From the NCBI GenBank assembly GCA_003481745.1, contig QULP01000007.1:356-64355 (forward strand): a stretch of DNA of 64,000 nucleotides, given 5' to 3'. This DNA is from Firmicutes bacterium OM04-13BH. Lineage in GTDB: Bacteria; Bacillota; Clostridia; Lachnospirales; Lachnospiraceae. This document shows, in pieces, positions 34,459 through 43,359 of the stretch; within the stretch, counting starts at the first letter, position 1, and every line of letters starts with the position of its first letter. A model generated the notes under the pieces. It made no database searches. It was given only the letters and a program-made list of their open reading frames with translations, and had not been told where the DNA came from. The translations under genes and the position numbers were made by a program.

Positions 34459-36171
34459 ATGAAGTTAAGTAAACTTGTAGGAGACAGATTTAAAGAAAGA
34501 CCGTCTGACTGTGTTATCGACAGTCATGCACTGATGGTAAGAGGCGGTTACATGAAGTATGTGGCAAACGGAATTTATTCCCAGTATATGCCGCTTCGTC
34601 GTGTATGCCAGAAAATTGAAGCAATTATCCGTGACGAGATGGATAAAATCGATGGACAGGAAGTACAGTTTCCGGTTGCCCTGCCGGCATCTTTATGGGA
34701 AGAATCCGGAAGATATGAAAGCGTTGGAAGTGAACTGCTTCGTTTCAAAGACAGAAACGGAAGCAAAATGGTACTTGGTATGACCCATGAAGAGGCAGCG
34801 GTTCAGTTAGTAAGAGAATATGGACAGACTTACGCAAAATATCCATTTATGATTTATCAGTTCCAGACAAAATTCCGTGATGAAGCACGTCCAAGAGCCG
34901 GTCTGATCCGTGTACGTGAATTTACTATGAAAGATGCGTATTCTTTCCACACATCTCAGGAAGATTTGGAAGAATATTATGACAAATGTTATCATGCTTA
35001 TGAAAGAATTTTTGCAAGAGCCGGAATTCCGGAAACAATCGCAGTTGCATCTGACTCTGGTATGATGGGTGGAAGCCTTTCTCATGAATTTATGCTTTTG
35101 ACTCCGGTTGGAGAAGATTCCATTGCAGTATGCCCAGAATGTGGTTACAAAGCAAATGTAGAGGCAGCAGAAAACATTGTAGAAAATGAAGCTGAAGAAT
35201 ATCAGGAATTAAAACTGGTGAGCACTCCAAATATGCATACAATCGAAGAAGTATGTGAATTCTTAAACAGCTCAGCAGAAAAATCCTGTAAAGCGGTAGT
35301 ATATCAGAAAAATTCCAATGATGAATACGTTGTATTATTTATCAGAGGGGACTTGGAAGCAAATGAAACAAAATTGACAAACTTCTTAAAAGAAGAAATT
35401 CATCCGGCAGAAATTACCTTAGAAAGTGGATTACATCCAGGATTTATCGGACCTTACAAGATGGATGCAAATGTAACTGTTTTATATGACAGTTCTTTAA
35501 AAGGTGGATGCAATCTTTGCTGTGGCGGAAATCAGGATGATTATCATTACACAGGGCTTTGTATGGAAAGAGATCTTCCGGATGCAGAATATCATGATTT
35601 CGCAAAAATCGTAGATGGCGGAATCTGCCCATGTTGTAAGAAAAAAGCAATCAAAGTATCAAGAGGTATCGAAGTCGGAAACATTTTCCAGCTCGGAACA
35701 AAATATACGAAGAGCATGGGAATGAAATATCTCGATAAAGACAGCAAAGAAAAATATCCGATTATGGGATGTTATGGAATTGGTGTCGGCAGACTTGCTG
35801 CATCTGTCTGCGAAGCACATCATGATGAGTATGGTCCAATCTGGCCAATGACAATTGCTCCATGGCAGGTTCACCTTTGCTGTGTACGTCCGGACAATGA
35901 AGAAATCAAGAACTATTCAGATGGTTTATATGAACAGTTACAGAACGCAGGAATCGAAGTACTTTACGATGACAGAAAAGTAAGTGCCGGTGTTATGTTC
36001 AGCGATGCTGACTTAATGGGTATTCCGGTTCGTATCATTGCAAGCCCAAGAAATATGAAAGAGGGATGCTGTGAAGTGGTAACAAGAGATAAATCTGTAA
36101 GAGAAAAAGTAGCATTAGAGGATGTATTTGCAACTGTTCAGAAAATGGTACAGGAAGCACTTGCAAGATAA
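34459..36171 (+). CDS. proS: Prolyl-tRNA synthetase (bacterial type)
   Basis: 570 residues, class II synthetase. Motif 2 region FRDEARPRAGLIRVREFTMKDAYSFH near residues 140-165, the editing insertion (INS) domain at about residues 230-385, motif 3 GIGVGRLAASVCEAHHDEYGPIWP near residue 440, and the C-terminal anticodon-binding domain. The insertion contains Cys-rich stretches (CPECGYKA, CPCCKKKA) suggestive of zinc. TAGGAGG precedes ATG. Controlled by the T-box upstream. Confidence 0.97.
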   Translation: MKLSKLVGDRFKERPSDCVIDSHALMVRGGYMKYVANGIYSQYMPLRRVCQKIEAIIRDEMDKIDGQEVQFPVALPASLWEESGRYESVGSELLRFKDRNGSKMVLGMTHEEAAVQLVREYGQTYAKYPFMIYQFQTKFRDEARPRAGLIRVREFTMKDAYSFHTSQEDLEEYYDKCYHAYERIFARAGIPETIAVASDSGMMGGSLSHEFMLLTPVGEDSIAVCPECGYKANVEAAENIVENEAEEYQELKLVSTPNMHTIEEVCEFLNSSAEKSCKAVVYQKNSNDEYVVLFIRGDLEANETKLTNFLKEEIHPAEITLESGLHPGFIGPYKMDANVTVLYDSSLKGGCNLCCGGNQDDYHYTGLCMERDLPDAEYHDFAKIVDGGICPCCKKKAIKVSRGIEVGNIFQLGTKYTKSMGMKYLDKDSKEKYPIMGCYGIGVGRLAASVCEAHHDEYGPIWPMTIAPWQVHLCCVRPDNEEIKNYSDGLYEQLQNAGIEVLYDDRKVSAGVMFSDADLMGIPVRIIASPRNMKEGCCEVVTRDKSVREKVALEDVFATVQKMVQEALAR

Positions 36172-36172
36172 G

Positions 36173-36217
36173 TTAACCGAATGAAAGAGTGAAGTGGATT
36201 GTGAATATCCACCGGAC
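36173..36217 (+). repeat. Collapsed third copy of the multi-hairpin repeat
   Basis: Begins TTAACCGAATG two bases after the proS stop and ends GAAGTGGATTGTGAATATCCAC plus GGAC. It matches the start and the end of the 161-bp repeat (43964-44124 and 54056-54216) with the interior missing. GTGGAT/ATCCAC forms a small hairpin. Confidence 0.6.
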
Positions 36218-36237
36218 AAATATAAGAAATTAAAAAA

Positions 36238-37680
36238 ATGAAAAAATATATCGATGAAGCATTATATGAATACAGCAAAGGAGAGGTTTATCCATTTCAC
36301 ATGCCGGGGCATAAGCGTAGCTTCTGCCCTGAGACATTAAAAAATCCTTATGAAATTGATATTACTGAGATTACCGGATTTGATAATCTGCATCATGCGG
36401 AGGGAATTCTCTTAGAAGCACAGAAACGTGTTGCAAAGTTGTACCATGCAGATAAAAGCTTTTATCTGATAAATGGAAGTACCGCCGGGCTTTTAAGTGC
36501 AATTTCAGCATGTACCAGTGATGGGGGCAGTATTTTGATGGCAAGAAACTGTCATAAAGCTGCCTATCATGCAGTTTATTTAAGACGTCTGCATGCACAT
36601 TATTTATATCCGGCTGTGTTTGAAGAGACAGAATTAAACGGCGGAATTGCACCGAAAGCGGTAGAAGAAGCTTTGAACGTCTGTCCTGAGATAGAAGCAG
36701 TACTGATTACTTCGCCATCTTATGACGGAATGGTGTCTGATATTGCTGCGATTAGTGAGATTGTACACGCACATCAAATTCCACTGATTGTAGATGAGGC
36801 ACATGGAGCTCATCTTCGTTTTTCAGATACATTTCCAGAGTCTGCACTTGAAAACGGCGCAGATATCGTAATCCAGAGTCTGCATAAAACTTTGCCTTCA
36901 TTGACACAAACTGCCCTGCTGCACACGCAGGGCAGTCTTGTATCTGAAGAACGGTTGAAGCGGTTTCTTTCAATTTATCAGAGCAGTAGCCCGTCTTATG
37001 TTTTTATGAGCAGTATGGATGCCTGTATCCGACTGCTGGAGTCTTCTTCGGAAGTGTTATTTAAAGAATACACGGTACGATTAAAGGAGTGCCGCAGAAA
37101 GCTTTCTGATTTGAAGCATCTGCATCTGGTCAAACCGGATGAAGTAGTCGGGAAAAATGGCGTCTATGATATGGATTGTTCTAAAATTATTATTTCAACA
37201 AAGGGGACTTCTATTGATGGAGAGATGCTTCGGGAAAAACTGCTCGATAAATATCAGTTAGAAATGGAAATGACCGCTCCGTCTTATGTGCTGGCACTTT
37301 CAAGTGTGATGGACAGTGAAGAAGGATTTGCACGGCTTGCAGGTGCACTTTTGGAAATTGATTCGGCATTTGATTCTGAGATGAAAAATCAAATAAAGGA
37401 GAAAGCGCAGACAAAAATTGAGTTTACAGATAAAGATGCAATATGTACCATTGCAGAGGCGATGGATGTAGACTGGGAAGAAGTGAATTTAAAAGAAGCA
37501 GAGGAAAGAGTGAGTACAGAGTTTGCGTATCTTTATCCACCGGGGATTCCGTGTATTGTGCCGGGAGAAAGGGTAACAAAAGAGCTGATTGAAAAAATAG
37601 AGAGCTGGAAAATGCAGGGGCTTGAAGTACAGGGATTGATTGATTATCATGCACAGAAGATTCGTGTGCAAAAAAGGTGA
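36238..37680 (+). CDS. Orn/Lys/Arg decarboxylase-family PLP enzyme
   Basis: 480 residues. Fold-type I PLP enzyme of the SpeA/YaaO decarboxylase group: FHMPGHKR near residue 21, NGSTAGLLSAISACT, VDEAHGAHLRF near residue 183 and the PLP lysine in SLHKTLPSLTQTALLH near residue 219. The short C-terminal domain ends YLYPPGIPCIVPGERV. Probably an arginine or lysine decarboxylase feeding polyamine synthesis; the exact substrate is not readable. It starts the conserved cluster that in Bacillus runs yaaO, tmk, holB, yaaT, yabB, rsmI. Confidence 0.88.
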   Translation: MKKYIDEALYEYSKGEVYPFHMPGHKRSFCPETLKNPYEIDITEITGFDNLHHAEGILLEAQKRVAKLYHADKSFYLINGSTAGLLSAISACTSDGGSILMARNCHKAAYHAVYLRRLHAHYLYPAVFEETELNGGIAPKAVEEALNVCPEIEAVLITSPSYDGMVSDIAAISEIVHAHQIPLIVDEAHGAHLRFSDTFPESALENGADIVIQSLHKTLPSLTQTALLHTQGSLVSEERLKRFLSIYQSSSPSYVFMSSMDACIRLLESSSEVLFKEYTVRLKECRRKLSDLKHLHLVKPDEVVGKNGVYDMDCSKIIISTKGTSIDGEMLREKLLDKYQLEMEMTAPSYVLALSSVMDSEEGFARLAGALLEIDSAFDSEMKNQIKEKAQTKIEFTDKDAICTIAEAMDVDWEEVNLKEAEERVSTEFAYLYPPGIPCIVPGERVTKELIEKIESWKMQGLEVQGLIDYHAQKIRVQKR

Positions 37681-37683
37681 ATT

Positions 37684-38280
37684 ATGGGAAAAATATTTTA
37701 TATCATGGGAAAAAGTTCTTCCGGAAAAGACACCATCTACCGAAAGCTTCAGGAATCAGAGAATTTAAAGCTTGGAAGACTGGTGCTTTATACTACTCGT
37801 CCGATTCGTGACGGAGAAAAAGAAGGACAGGAATACCACTTTGTAGATGAGGCAAAGTATTTTGAATTTGATAAAGCAGAAAAAGTGATTGAAGCAAGAA
37901 CCTATCAGACAGTTTACGGACCGTGGACTTATTTTACAGCAGATGACGGCTCGGTTGATTTAAGCAAAACCAGTTATCTTGCCATTGGAACGCTTGAATC
38001 CTATCAGAATCTGAAAGCATATTATGGAGTAGCGTCGCTGTGTCCGATTTATGTGGAGGTGGAAGATGGGGAGCGTCTAAAACGTGCCATTGCAAGAGAG
38101 GAAACCCAGAAAGAACCACATTATGAGGAACTTTGTCGTCGTTTTCTTGCCGATGCGGAGGATTTCTCGGAAGAAAAATTAGAGCAGGCAGGAATTGAAA
38201 AACGATTTTTTAATAAAAGTTTAGAGACGTGTCTGAGTGAAATAACAGCATATATCAAAAAACGCTTAATAGAATCTTAA
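37684..38280 (+). CDS. Guanylate kinase-like nucleotide kinase
   Basis: 198 residues. Walker A GKSSSGKDTIYRKL (residues 9-22) and the guanylate-kinase-type YTTRPIRDGEKEGQEYHFV near residue 38 that binds the nucleobase and phosphate. The gene is in the slot where Bacillus carries thymidylate kinase between yaaO and holB. It could be a second guanylate kinase paralogue; the true housekeeping gmk may be elsewhere. It starts 3 bases after the decarboxylase stop, so the two are coupled. Confidence 0.85.
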   Translation: MGKIFYIMGKSSSGKDTIYRKLQESENLKLGRLVLYTTRPIRDGEKEGQEYHFVDEAKYFEFDKAEKVIEARTYQTVYGPWTYFTADDGSVDLSKTSYLAIGTLESYQNLKAYYGVASLCPIYVEVEDGERLKRAIAREETQKEPHYEELCRRFLADAEDFSEEKLEQAGIEKRFFNKSLETCLSEITAYIKKRLIES

Positions 38281-38303
38281 TAGAAATGTTAGAGAAGGAA
38301 TTA

Positions 38304-38332
38304 TTGAGTGCATTTCAATCGTGTGGTATAAT
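38304..38332 (+). promoter_or_regulatory. Promoter upstream of holB
   Basis: TTGAGT (38304-38309), 17-bp spacer, TATAAT (38327-38332). It is followed by two 13-bp direct repeats ATGGTATCAYGTT at 38348-38360 and 38361-38373 in the leader. Confidence 0.65.
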
Positions 38333-38422
38333 GAGAACATATTCGAAATGGTATCATGTTATGGTATCACGTTATCATTTTGAGACATACAAGACATTAT
38401 TAGGACAAGGTGGGTGATTGCA

Positions 38423-39412
38423 ATGCAGGAAGTTGAAAAAGTATTGGGACACGAAGAGGTAATCCGTCATTTGCAGAATGCAGTTGAGAAGGAACAGGTT
38501 TCACATTCTTATATTTTTGCAGGAGAAAAAGGAAGCGGTAAAAAACTTCTGGCAAAATTATTTGCCATGACATTGCAATGCGAGGAACATAAAAAAGAGC
38601 CGTGTATGCATTGCAGTTCCTGTAGAAAAGCAATGAGCCGGAATCATCCGGACATTATCTATGTGGAGCATGTAAAGCCGACTTCGATTGGTATCGAAGA
38701 AATCCGCGAACAACTGGTTTCGGATGTGGAAATCAAACCGTATACCGGTCCTTATAAAATTTATATCGTAGATGAAGCGGAGAAGATGACGATACAGGCT
38801 CAAAATGCCCTGTTAAAGACAATTGAAGAACCGCCGGCTTATGCTGTGATTCTGCTTTTGGCAAACAATAATACCGGACTTTTGCCGACGATTACTTCAA
38901 GATGTGTGACACTGAATTTTAAACCGGTGCGCGATGAAGTCATTCGTAAGTATCTGATGGAAGAACTGCATGTACCGGATTATCAGGCAGATGTCAGTGT
39001 GGCATTTGCACAGGGAAATGTAGGAAAAGCAAAACAGATTGCAACTGCAGAAGATTTTACAGAAATGATGGATGCGGCTTTCCGTATCTTACGTCGTGGA
39101 AGCGATATGGAAGTTTATGAAATGGTAGATGCACTGAAAAACCTTTCTGAACAGAAACATACGATTTATGAGTATCTGGATTTGTTTTTAGTATGGTTTC
39201 GAGATGTGTTGTTATTTAAGGCCACCAAAGAAATGGACAGTCTGGTTTTTAAAGATGAATACAATTTTATTAAAGAGAGAGCAGATAAGAGCTCTTATGA
39301 GGGACTTGAGAATATTATCAAGGCGATTGAGACTGCAAAAGCGCGTCTGCAGGCGAATGTTAATTTTGACTTAACGATGGAACTATTGTTCCTGACAATC
39401 AGGGAGAACTAA
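38423..39412 (+). CDS. holB: DNA polymerase III delta-prime subunit
   Basis: 329 residues, clamp-loader AAA+ protein. P-loop AGEKGSGKKLLAKL near residue 32, zinc motif from four Cys in QCEEHKKEPCMHCSSC near residue 52, Walker B-like IYIVDEAEKMT, and sensor 1 region ITSRCVTLNF. I chose ATG 38423, spaced properly from AAGGTGGG; GTG 38414 lies within the ribosome site. The gene is followed 3 bases later by ricT. Confidence 0.93.
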   Translation: MQEVEKVLGHEEVIRHLQNAVEKEQVSHSYIFAGEKGSGKKLLAKLFAMTLQCEEHKKEPCMHCSSCRKAMSRNHPDIIYVEHVKPTSIGIEEIREQLVSDVEIKPYTGPYKIYIVDEAEKMTIQAQNALLKTIEEPPAYAVILLLANNNTGLLPTITSRCVTLNFKPVRDEVIRKYLMEELHVPDYQADVSVAFAQGNVGKAKQIATAEDFTEMMDAAFRILRRGSDMEVYEMVDALKNLSEQKHTIYEYLDLFLVWFRDVLLFKATKEMDSLVFKDEYNFIKERADKSSYEGLENIIKAIETAKARLQANVNFDLTMELLFLTIREN

Positions 39413-39415
39413 TAA

Positions 39416-40297
39416 ATGACAAGAGTAATAGGAGTCAGATTCCGTAACGTGGGAAAGATTTATTATTTTTCACCGAAGGATTTTGATATTTGTGTTGGAG
39501 ACCACGTAATCGTGGAGACAGCGAGAGGAGTGGAATACGGGCATGTTGTGCTTGCTCCGAGAGATGTGGAAGATGAAAAGGTGGTACAGCCTTTAAAAGA
39601 AGTAATCAGAATTGCGACTCCACAGGATGACAAAAAAGAAGAGGCAAACCGGAAGCGTGAAAAAGAGGCGTATCAGATTTGTTTAAAGAAAATCAGAGAG
39701 CACGGACTCGAGATGAAACTAATTGATGTCGAGTATACCTTTGATAATAATAAAGTATTATTTTATTTTACCGCTGATGGAAGAATTGATTTCCGTGAGT
39801 TGGTAAAAGATTTGGCAGCTATCTTTAAGACAAGAATTGAACTGCGCCAGATTGGTGTGCGTGATGAGACAAAGATTTTAGGTGGAATCGGAATCTGTGG
39901 ACGTCCGCTGTGCTGTCACACTTATCTTTCTGAGTTTGCACCGGTATCCATTAAGATGGCAAAGGAACAGAATCTGTCGTTGAATCCGTCGAAAATTTCC
40001 GGTGTATGTGGACGACTGATGTGCTGTCTGAAAAATGAGGAAGAAACTTACGAAGAATTAAATCGCAAACTTCCGGGAATCGGTGACAGAGTGACCACCG
40101 CAGATGGTTTAAGAGGAGAGGTGCACAGTGTCAGCGTGTTAAGACAGCTGGTAAAAGTTATTGTTGATGTGGATGGCGAAAAAGAAATTCGGGAATATCC
40201 GGTGGAAGACTTAAAATTCAGACCGCGTCAGAAAAAAGAAAAATTCCGCCTCAGCGATGAGGAAATGAGAGCTTTAAAAGAACTGGAGAAGAAATAA
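39416..40297 (+). CDS. ricT: PSP1-domain protein RicT/YaaT
   Basis: 293 residues with the PSP1 domain. In Bacillus, YaaT is part of the Fe-S-containing Ric complex (with YlbF and YmcA) that directs RNase Y processing and influences sporulation and biofilm. Cys ligands are visible: GICGRPLCCHTYLSEF and GVCGRLMCCLKNEEETY. The C-terminus is Lys-rich. Between holB and trmN6 as in Bacillus. Confidence 0.93.
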   Translation: MTRVIGVRFRNVGKIYYFSPKDFDICVGDHVIVETARGVEYGHVVLAPRDVEDEKVVQPLKEVIRIATPQDDKKEEANRKREKEAYQICLKKIREHGLEMKLIDVEYTFDNNKVLFYFTADGRIDFRELVKDLAAIFKTRIELRQIGVRDETKILGGIGICGRPLCCHTYLSEFAPVSIKMAKEQNLSLNPSKISGVCGRLMCCLKNEEETYEELNRKLPGIGDRVTTADGLRGEVHSVSVLRQLVKVIVDVDGEKEIREYPVEDLKFRPRQKKEKFRLSDEEMRALKELEKK

Positions 40298-41041
40298 ATG
40301 AAAGACAAGAATGAACGTCTTGATGACCTTCAAAATGGCTATATGCTCTTTCAGAATCCGAAACAGTTCTGTTTTGGGATAGACGCTGTCCTTCTTGCCT
40401 GGTTTGCAAAAGCCAAGCCGGGTGAGAGGGTACTTGATATGGGGACGGGCACAGGAATCGTCCCTATTTTAATGAAAGCAAGATATCCGAAAGGATATTT
40501 TACAGGACTGGAAATCCAAGAAGAAAGTGCAGAGCTGGCAAGAAGAAGTGTCGCATATAATAAACTGGAACAGGATATTGATATCGTAACCGGAGATATC
40601 AAAGAAGCAGGTGCAGTGTTTGGCGGCGCTTCTTTTGATGTCGTAACGACAAACCCTCCGTACATGATTGGAAGTCATGGACTAACCGGAGAAAACAGTG
40701 CAAAGACGATTGCAAGGCATGAAACGTTGTGTACACTGGATGATATCATAGCCCAGGCAGCGAAGGTGCTTGTGCCAAAGGGAAGATTTTATATGGTGCA
40801 CCGGCCGTTTCGTCTGGCTGAAATTATGTCGGTTATGGTAAAATATAAAATTGAGCCAAAGAGGATGCGTCTGGTACAGCCTTATGCAGACAAAGAGCCA
40901 AATCTGGTCTTAATTGAAGGACTGCGTGGAGGAAAATCACGGATTGAAGTGGAACGCCCATTGATTGTGTATGAAAAAACGGGTGTTTATACCGATGAAA
41001 TCCTTGATATCTACGGAAGAAATCATGAGGAAAAATTATGA
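40298..41041 (+). CDS. tRNA1(Val) (adenine37-N6)-methyltransferase-like (YabB/TrmN6)
   Basis: 247 residues. SAM-binding VLDMGTGTGIVPILMKARYP near residue 46, and the N6-adenine methyltransferase motif NPPYM near residue 119. Family known as TrmN6/YabB. It starts directly at the ricT stop and overlaps rsmI by 4 bases (ATGA), so translation is coupled along the cluster. Confidence 0.9.
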   Translation: MKDKNERLDDLQNGYMLFQNPKQFCFGIDAVLLAWFAKAKPGERVLDMGTGTGIVPILMKARYPKGYFTGLEIQEESAELARRSVAYNKLEQDIDIVTGDIKEAGAVFGGASFDVVTTNPPYMIGSHGLTGENSAKTIARHETLCTLDDIIAQAAKVLVPKGRFYMVHRPFRLAEIMSVMVKYKIEPKRMRLVQPYADKEPNLVLIEGLRGGKSRIEVERPLIVYEKTGVYTDEILDIYGRNHEEKL

Positions 41042-41883
41042 GTGGAAAATTATATTTGTGCGCAACTCCGATAGGTAATCTGGAAGATATGACGTTTCGT
41101 GTGGTGCGCACATTAAAAGAAGTGGATTTAATTGCGGCGGAAGACACCAGAAACAGCATTAAGCTTTTAAACCATTTTGAAATCAAAACACCAATGACCA
41201 GTTATCATGAATACAACAAGATTGATAAAGGGCATTATCTGGTAGAACAGTTATTAGAAGGAAAAAATATTGCGCTGGTTACGGATGCCGGAACGCCTGG
41301 GATTTCCGACCCGGGAGAAGAACTGGTTGCGATGTGTTATGAAGCAGGAATTGAAGTGACATCCCTTCCGGGACCGGCAGCCTGTATTACAGCTTTGACT
41401 TTATCCGGACTTTCTACACGGCGCTTTGCGTTTGAAGCGTTTTTACCGTCTGATAAAAAAGAAAAAAAGAAAATATTAGAAGAGTTAAAAACAGAGACTC
41501 GAACCATGATAATGTATGAAGCACCACATCGTCTGCTTCGTACCTTAGAAGAATTATTTGAAACCCTTGGAGATAGAAGGCTTACCGTGTGTCGGGAACT
41601 GACAAAGAAACATGAGACAGCATTTGTGACAACCATTTCAGAAGCCCTTAAGTGGTATGGAGAACATGAACCAAAAGGGGAGTGTGTACTTGTAATCGAA
41701 GGAAAGAACCGAAAAGAAATGGAAGAAGAAGCCCAGAAAAAATGGGAAGAGATGCCGTTAGAGGAACATTTGGAACATTATATGCAACAGGGAAACGACA
41801 AAAAAGAAGCAATGAAAAAGGTGGCAAAAGACAGAGGAATCAGCAAACGTGATGTATATCAGGCACTGCTGAAAAAGGAATAA
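41038..41883 (+). CDS. rsmI: 16S rRNA (cytidine1402-2'-O)-methyltransferase
   Basis: 281 residues, tetrapyrrole-methylase fold. LCATPIGNLEDMTFRVVRTL start, EDTRNSIKLL, the glycine-rich VTDAGTPGISDPGEELV near residue 82 and the SLPGPAACITAL segment are diagnostic. The C-terminal RsmI helical domain (KKEAMKKVAKDRGISKRDVYQ) is present. It methylates the ribose of C1402 in the decoding centre. Terminal gene of the conserved cluster; the CapA-like gene begins 3 bases later. Confidence 0.95.
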   Translation: MSGKLYLCATPIGNLEDMTFRVVRTLKEVDLIAAEDTRNSIKLLNHFEIKTPMTSYHEYNKIDKGHYLVEQLLEGKNIALVTDAGTPGISDPGEELVAMCYEAGIEVTSLPGPAACITALTLSGLSTRRFAFEAFLPSDKKEKKKILEELKTETRTMIMYEAPHRLLRTLEELFETLGDRRLTVCRELTKKHETAFVTTISEALKWYGEHEPKGECVLVIEGKNRKEMEEEAQKKWEEMPLEEHLEHYMQQGNDKKEAMKKVAKDRGISKRDVYQALLKKE

Positions 41884-41885
41884 AA

Positions 41886-43304
41886 ATGAAGCAGATGGAT
41901 AAAAAAGACTTAAGCAAAAAGGCAAAAATATGGTTCGAAAAGGCAAAAGAATGGCTTAAAAGAGCAAAAGCAGCCTTAAAGAAACTGGAATTAAAGAAAA
42001 AATATGAGTTGTTTAAGGAAAAGCTGCCGGAGGATAAAAAAGCAAGAACGATTATTCTGGCAGATATTGTATTAGTGGTTTTATTGATTTTTACACTGCT
42101 TCTGGTAGGAAGTAAAAACCTGTTGACCGGAGGAAAGAAGCAAAAAGAAGAGACAGCCATTTCAGAAGAAATGGAAAAAACAACAAAACGAAAAAATAAA
42201 ACGGTAAGTTTTACCATTAGTGCAGTGGGAGACTGTACATTTGGAACGGATGAAAATTTTGCTTATGAGGGCAGTATGCCGGCAAAATATGATGAGGTTG
42301 GAGATTTTAATTATTTCTTTGAAAATGTAAAATCTGTTTTTGAAGAAGATGATTTAACAATTGTAAACTTTGAGGGTACGCTGACAGACAGTACAACCCG
42401 TGAGGATAAACAATTTGCGTTTAAAGCAGATAAAAGCTATGCGGAAATTTTAACAGATGGCTTTGTAGAGGCTGCCAATCTTGCGAATAATCACAGTAAA
42501 GATTATGGTGAACAGAGCTATAACGATACGATGGATGCACTTGATGAAGCCGGAATTACAAACTTTGGTTATGACAGGGTAGCAATCAAGAAAGTAAAAG
42601 GCATCAAGGTTGGTCTGGTTGGTACTTACGTGTTGGCAGATGGTCTGGGCGTGAAAGATTCCATGGAGAAAAATATTCAGGATTTGAAGGATGAGGGCGC
42701 ACAGGTTATCATTGCGAGTTTTCATTGGGGAGAGGAAAAAGCAGAGTATCCAAATGATGTGCAGGTAGAACTTGCGCATGCTGCAATTGATGCAGGAGCA
42801 GACTTGGTGCTTGGACATCATCCACATGTACTTCAGGGAATTGAACAGTATAAAGGAAAAAATATTGTATACAGTCTTGGCAATTTCTGCTTCGGTGGAA
42901 ATATGTATCCATCTGATATGGATACCATGATTTTCCAGCAGACTTTTACTCTAAAAGGTGGAAAACTGCAGGAAGATAATGTGACAAATATCATTCCATG
43001 CAGTATTTCTTCGGTAGAGGACTATAATAATTATCAGCCGACACCGGCAGCGGGAGAGAAAGAAACGGAAATCTTAAATAAGATAACCCAAAGAAGTCAG
43101 GGACTTTCTAATGAAAATACAGAAGAATCTGATTCGGAAAATGATAATAGCGATTCTGATGAAAGCTATGATGATTCGGAAGATGATAATAGCGGTTCTG
43201 ATGAGTATGATGATTCGGAAGATGATAATAGCGGTTCTGATGAGTATGATGATTCGGAAGATGATAATAGCGGTTCTGATGAGTATGATGATTCTGACGA
43301 GTAA
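41886..43304 (+). CDS. CapA-family (poly-gamma-glutamate synthesis-like) membrane-anchored protein with acidic repeat tail
   Basis: 472 residues. The N-terminal ~45 residues are Lys/Glu-rich helix and predicted cytoplasmic. One membrane anchor lies at about residues 54-76 (IILADIVLVVLLIFTLLLV). The outside part is a calcineurin-like metallophosphoesterase fold of the CapA family (AVGDCTFGTDENF, IVNFEGTLTD, ANLANNHSKDYG, FHWGEE, LVLGHHPHVLQGIE, YSLGNFCFGG). The C-terminal ~60 residues are a disordered D/S/E-rich tail made of near-perfect 13-residue repeats. No capB or capC is nearby, so polyglutamate synthesis is not implied. Confidence 0.9.
   Translation: MKQMDKKDLSKKAKIWFEKAKEWLKRAKAALKKLELKKKYELFKEKLPEDKKARTIILADIVLVVLLIFTLLLVGSKNLLTGGKKQKEETAISEEMEKTTKRKNKTVSFTISAVGDCTFGTDENFAYEGSMPAKYDEVGDFNYFFENVKSVFEEDDLTIVNFEGTLTDSTTREDKQFAFKADKSYAEILTDGFVEAANLANNHSKDYGEQSYNDTMDALDEAGITNFGYDRVAIKKVKGIKVGLVGTYVLADGLGVKDSMEKNIQDLKDEGAQVIIASFHWGEEKAEYPNDVQVELAHAAIDAGADLVLGHHPHVLQGIEQYKGKNIVYSLGNFCFGGNMYPSDMDTMIFQQTFTLKGGKLQEDNVTNIIPCSISSVEDYNNYQPTPAAGEKETEILNKITQRSQGLSNENTEESDSENDNSDSDESYDDSEDDNSGSDEYDDSEDDNSGSDEYDDSEDDNSGSDEYDDSDE
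43170..43286 (+). repeat. 39-bp tandem repeat, three exact copies, in the CapA-like gene
   Basis: Three identical 39-base units (43170-43208, 43209-43247, 43248-43286), then a partial unit running to the stop; a diverged 42-base unit precedes them. Each unit encodes DDSEDDNSGSDEY. Exact identity at the DNA level indicates recent expansion and probable length variation between strains. Confidence 0.95.
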
Positions 43305-43359
43305 TATTCCGATTCCTTCTTGTATAGAATAAAAAGAAGAGTCAAAACAGGATAAAAGT

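Noticed and set aside
41886..43304. Poly-gamma-glutamate capsule locus
   Set aside because: Only a CapA-type phosphoesterase-fold protein is present; no CapB ligase or CapC is nearby.
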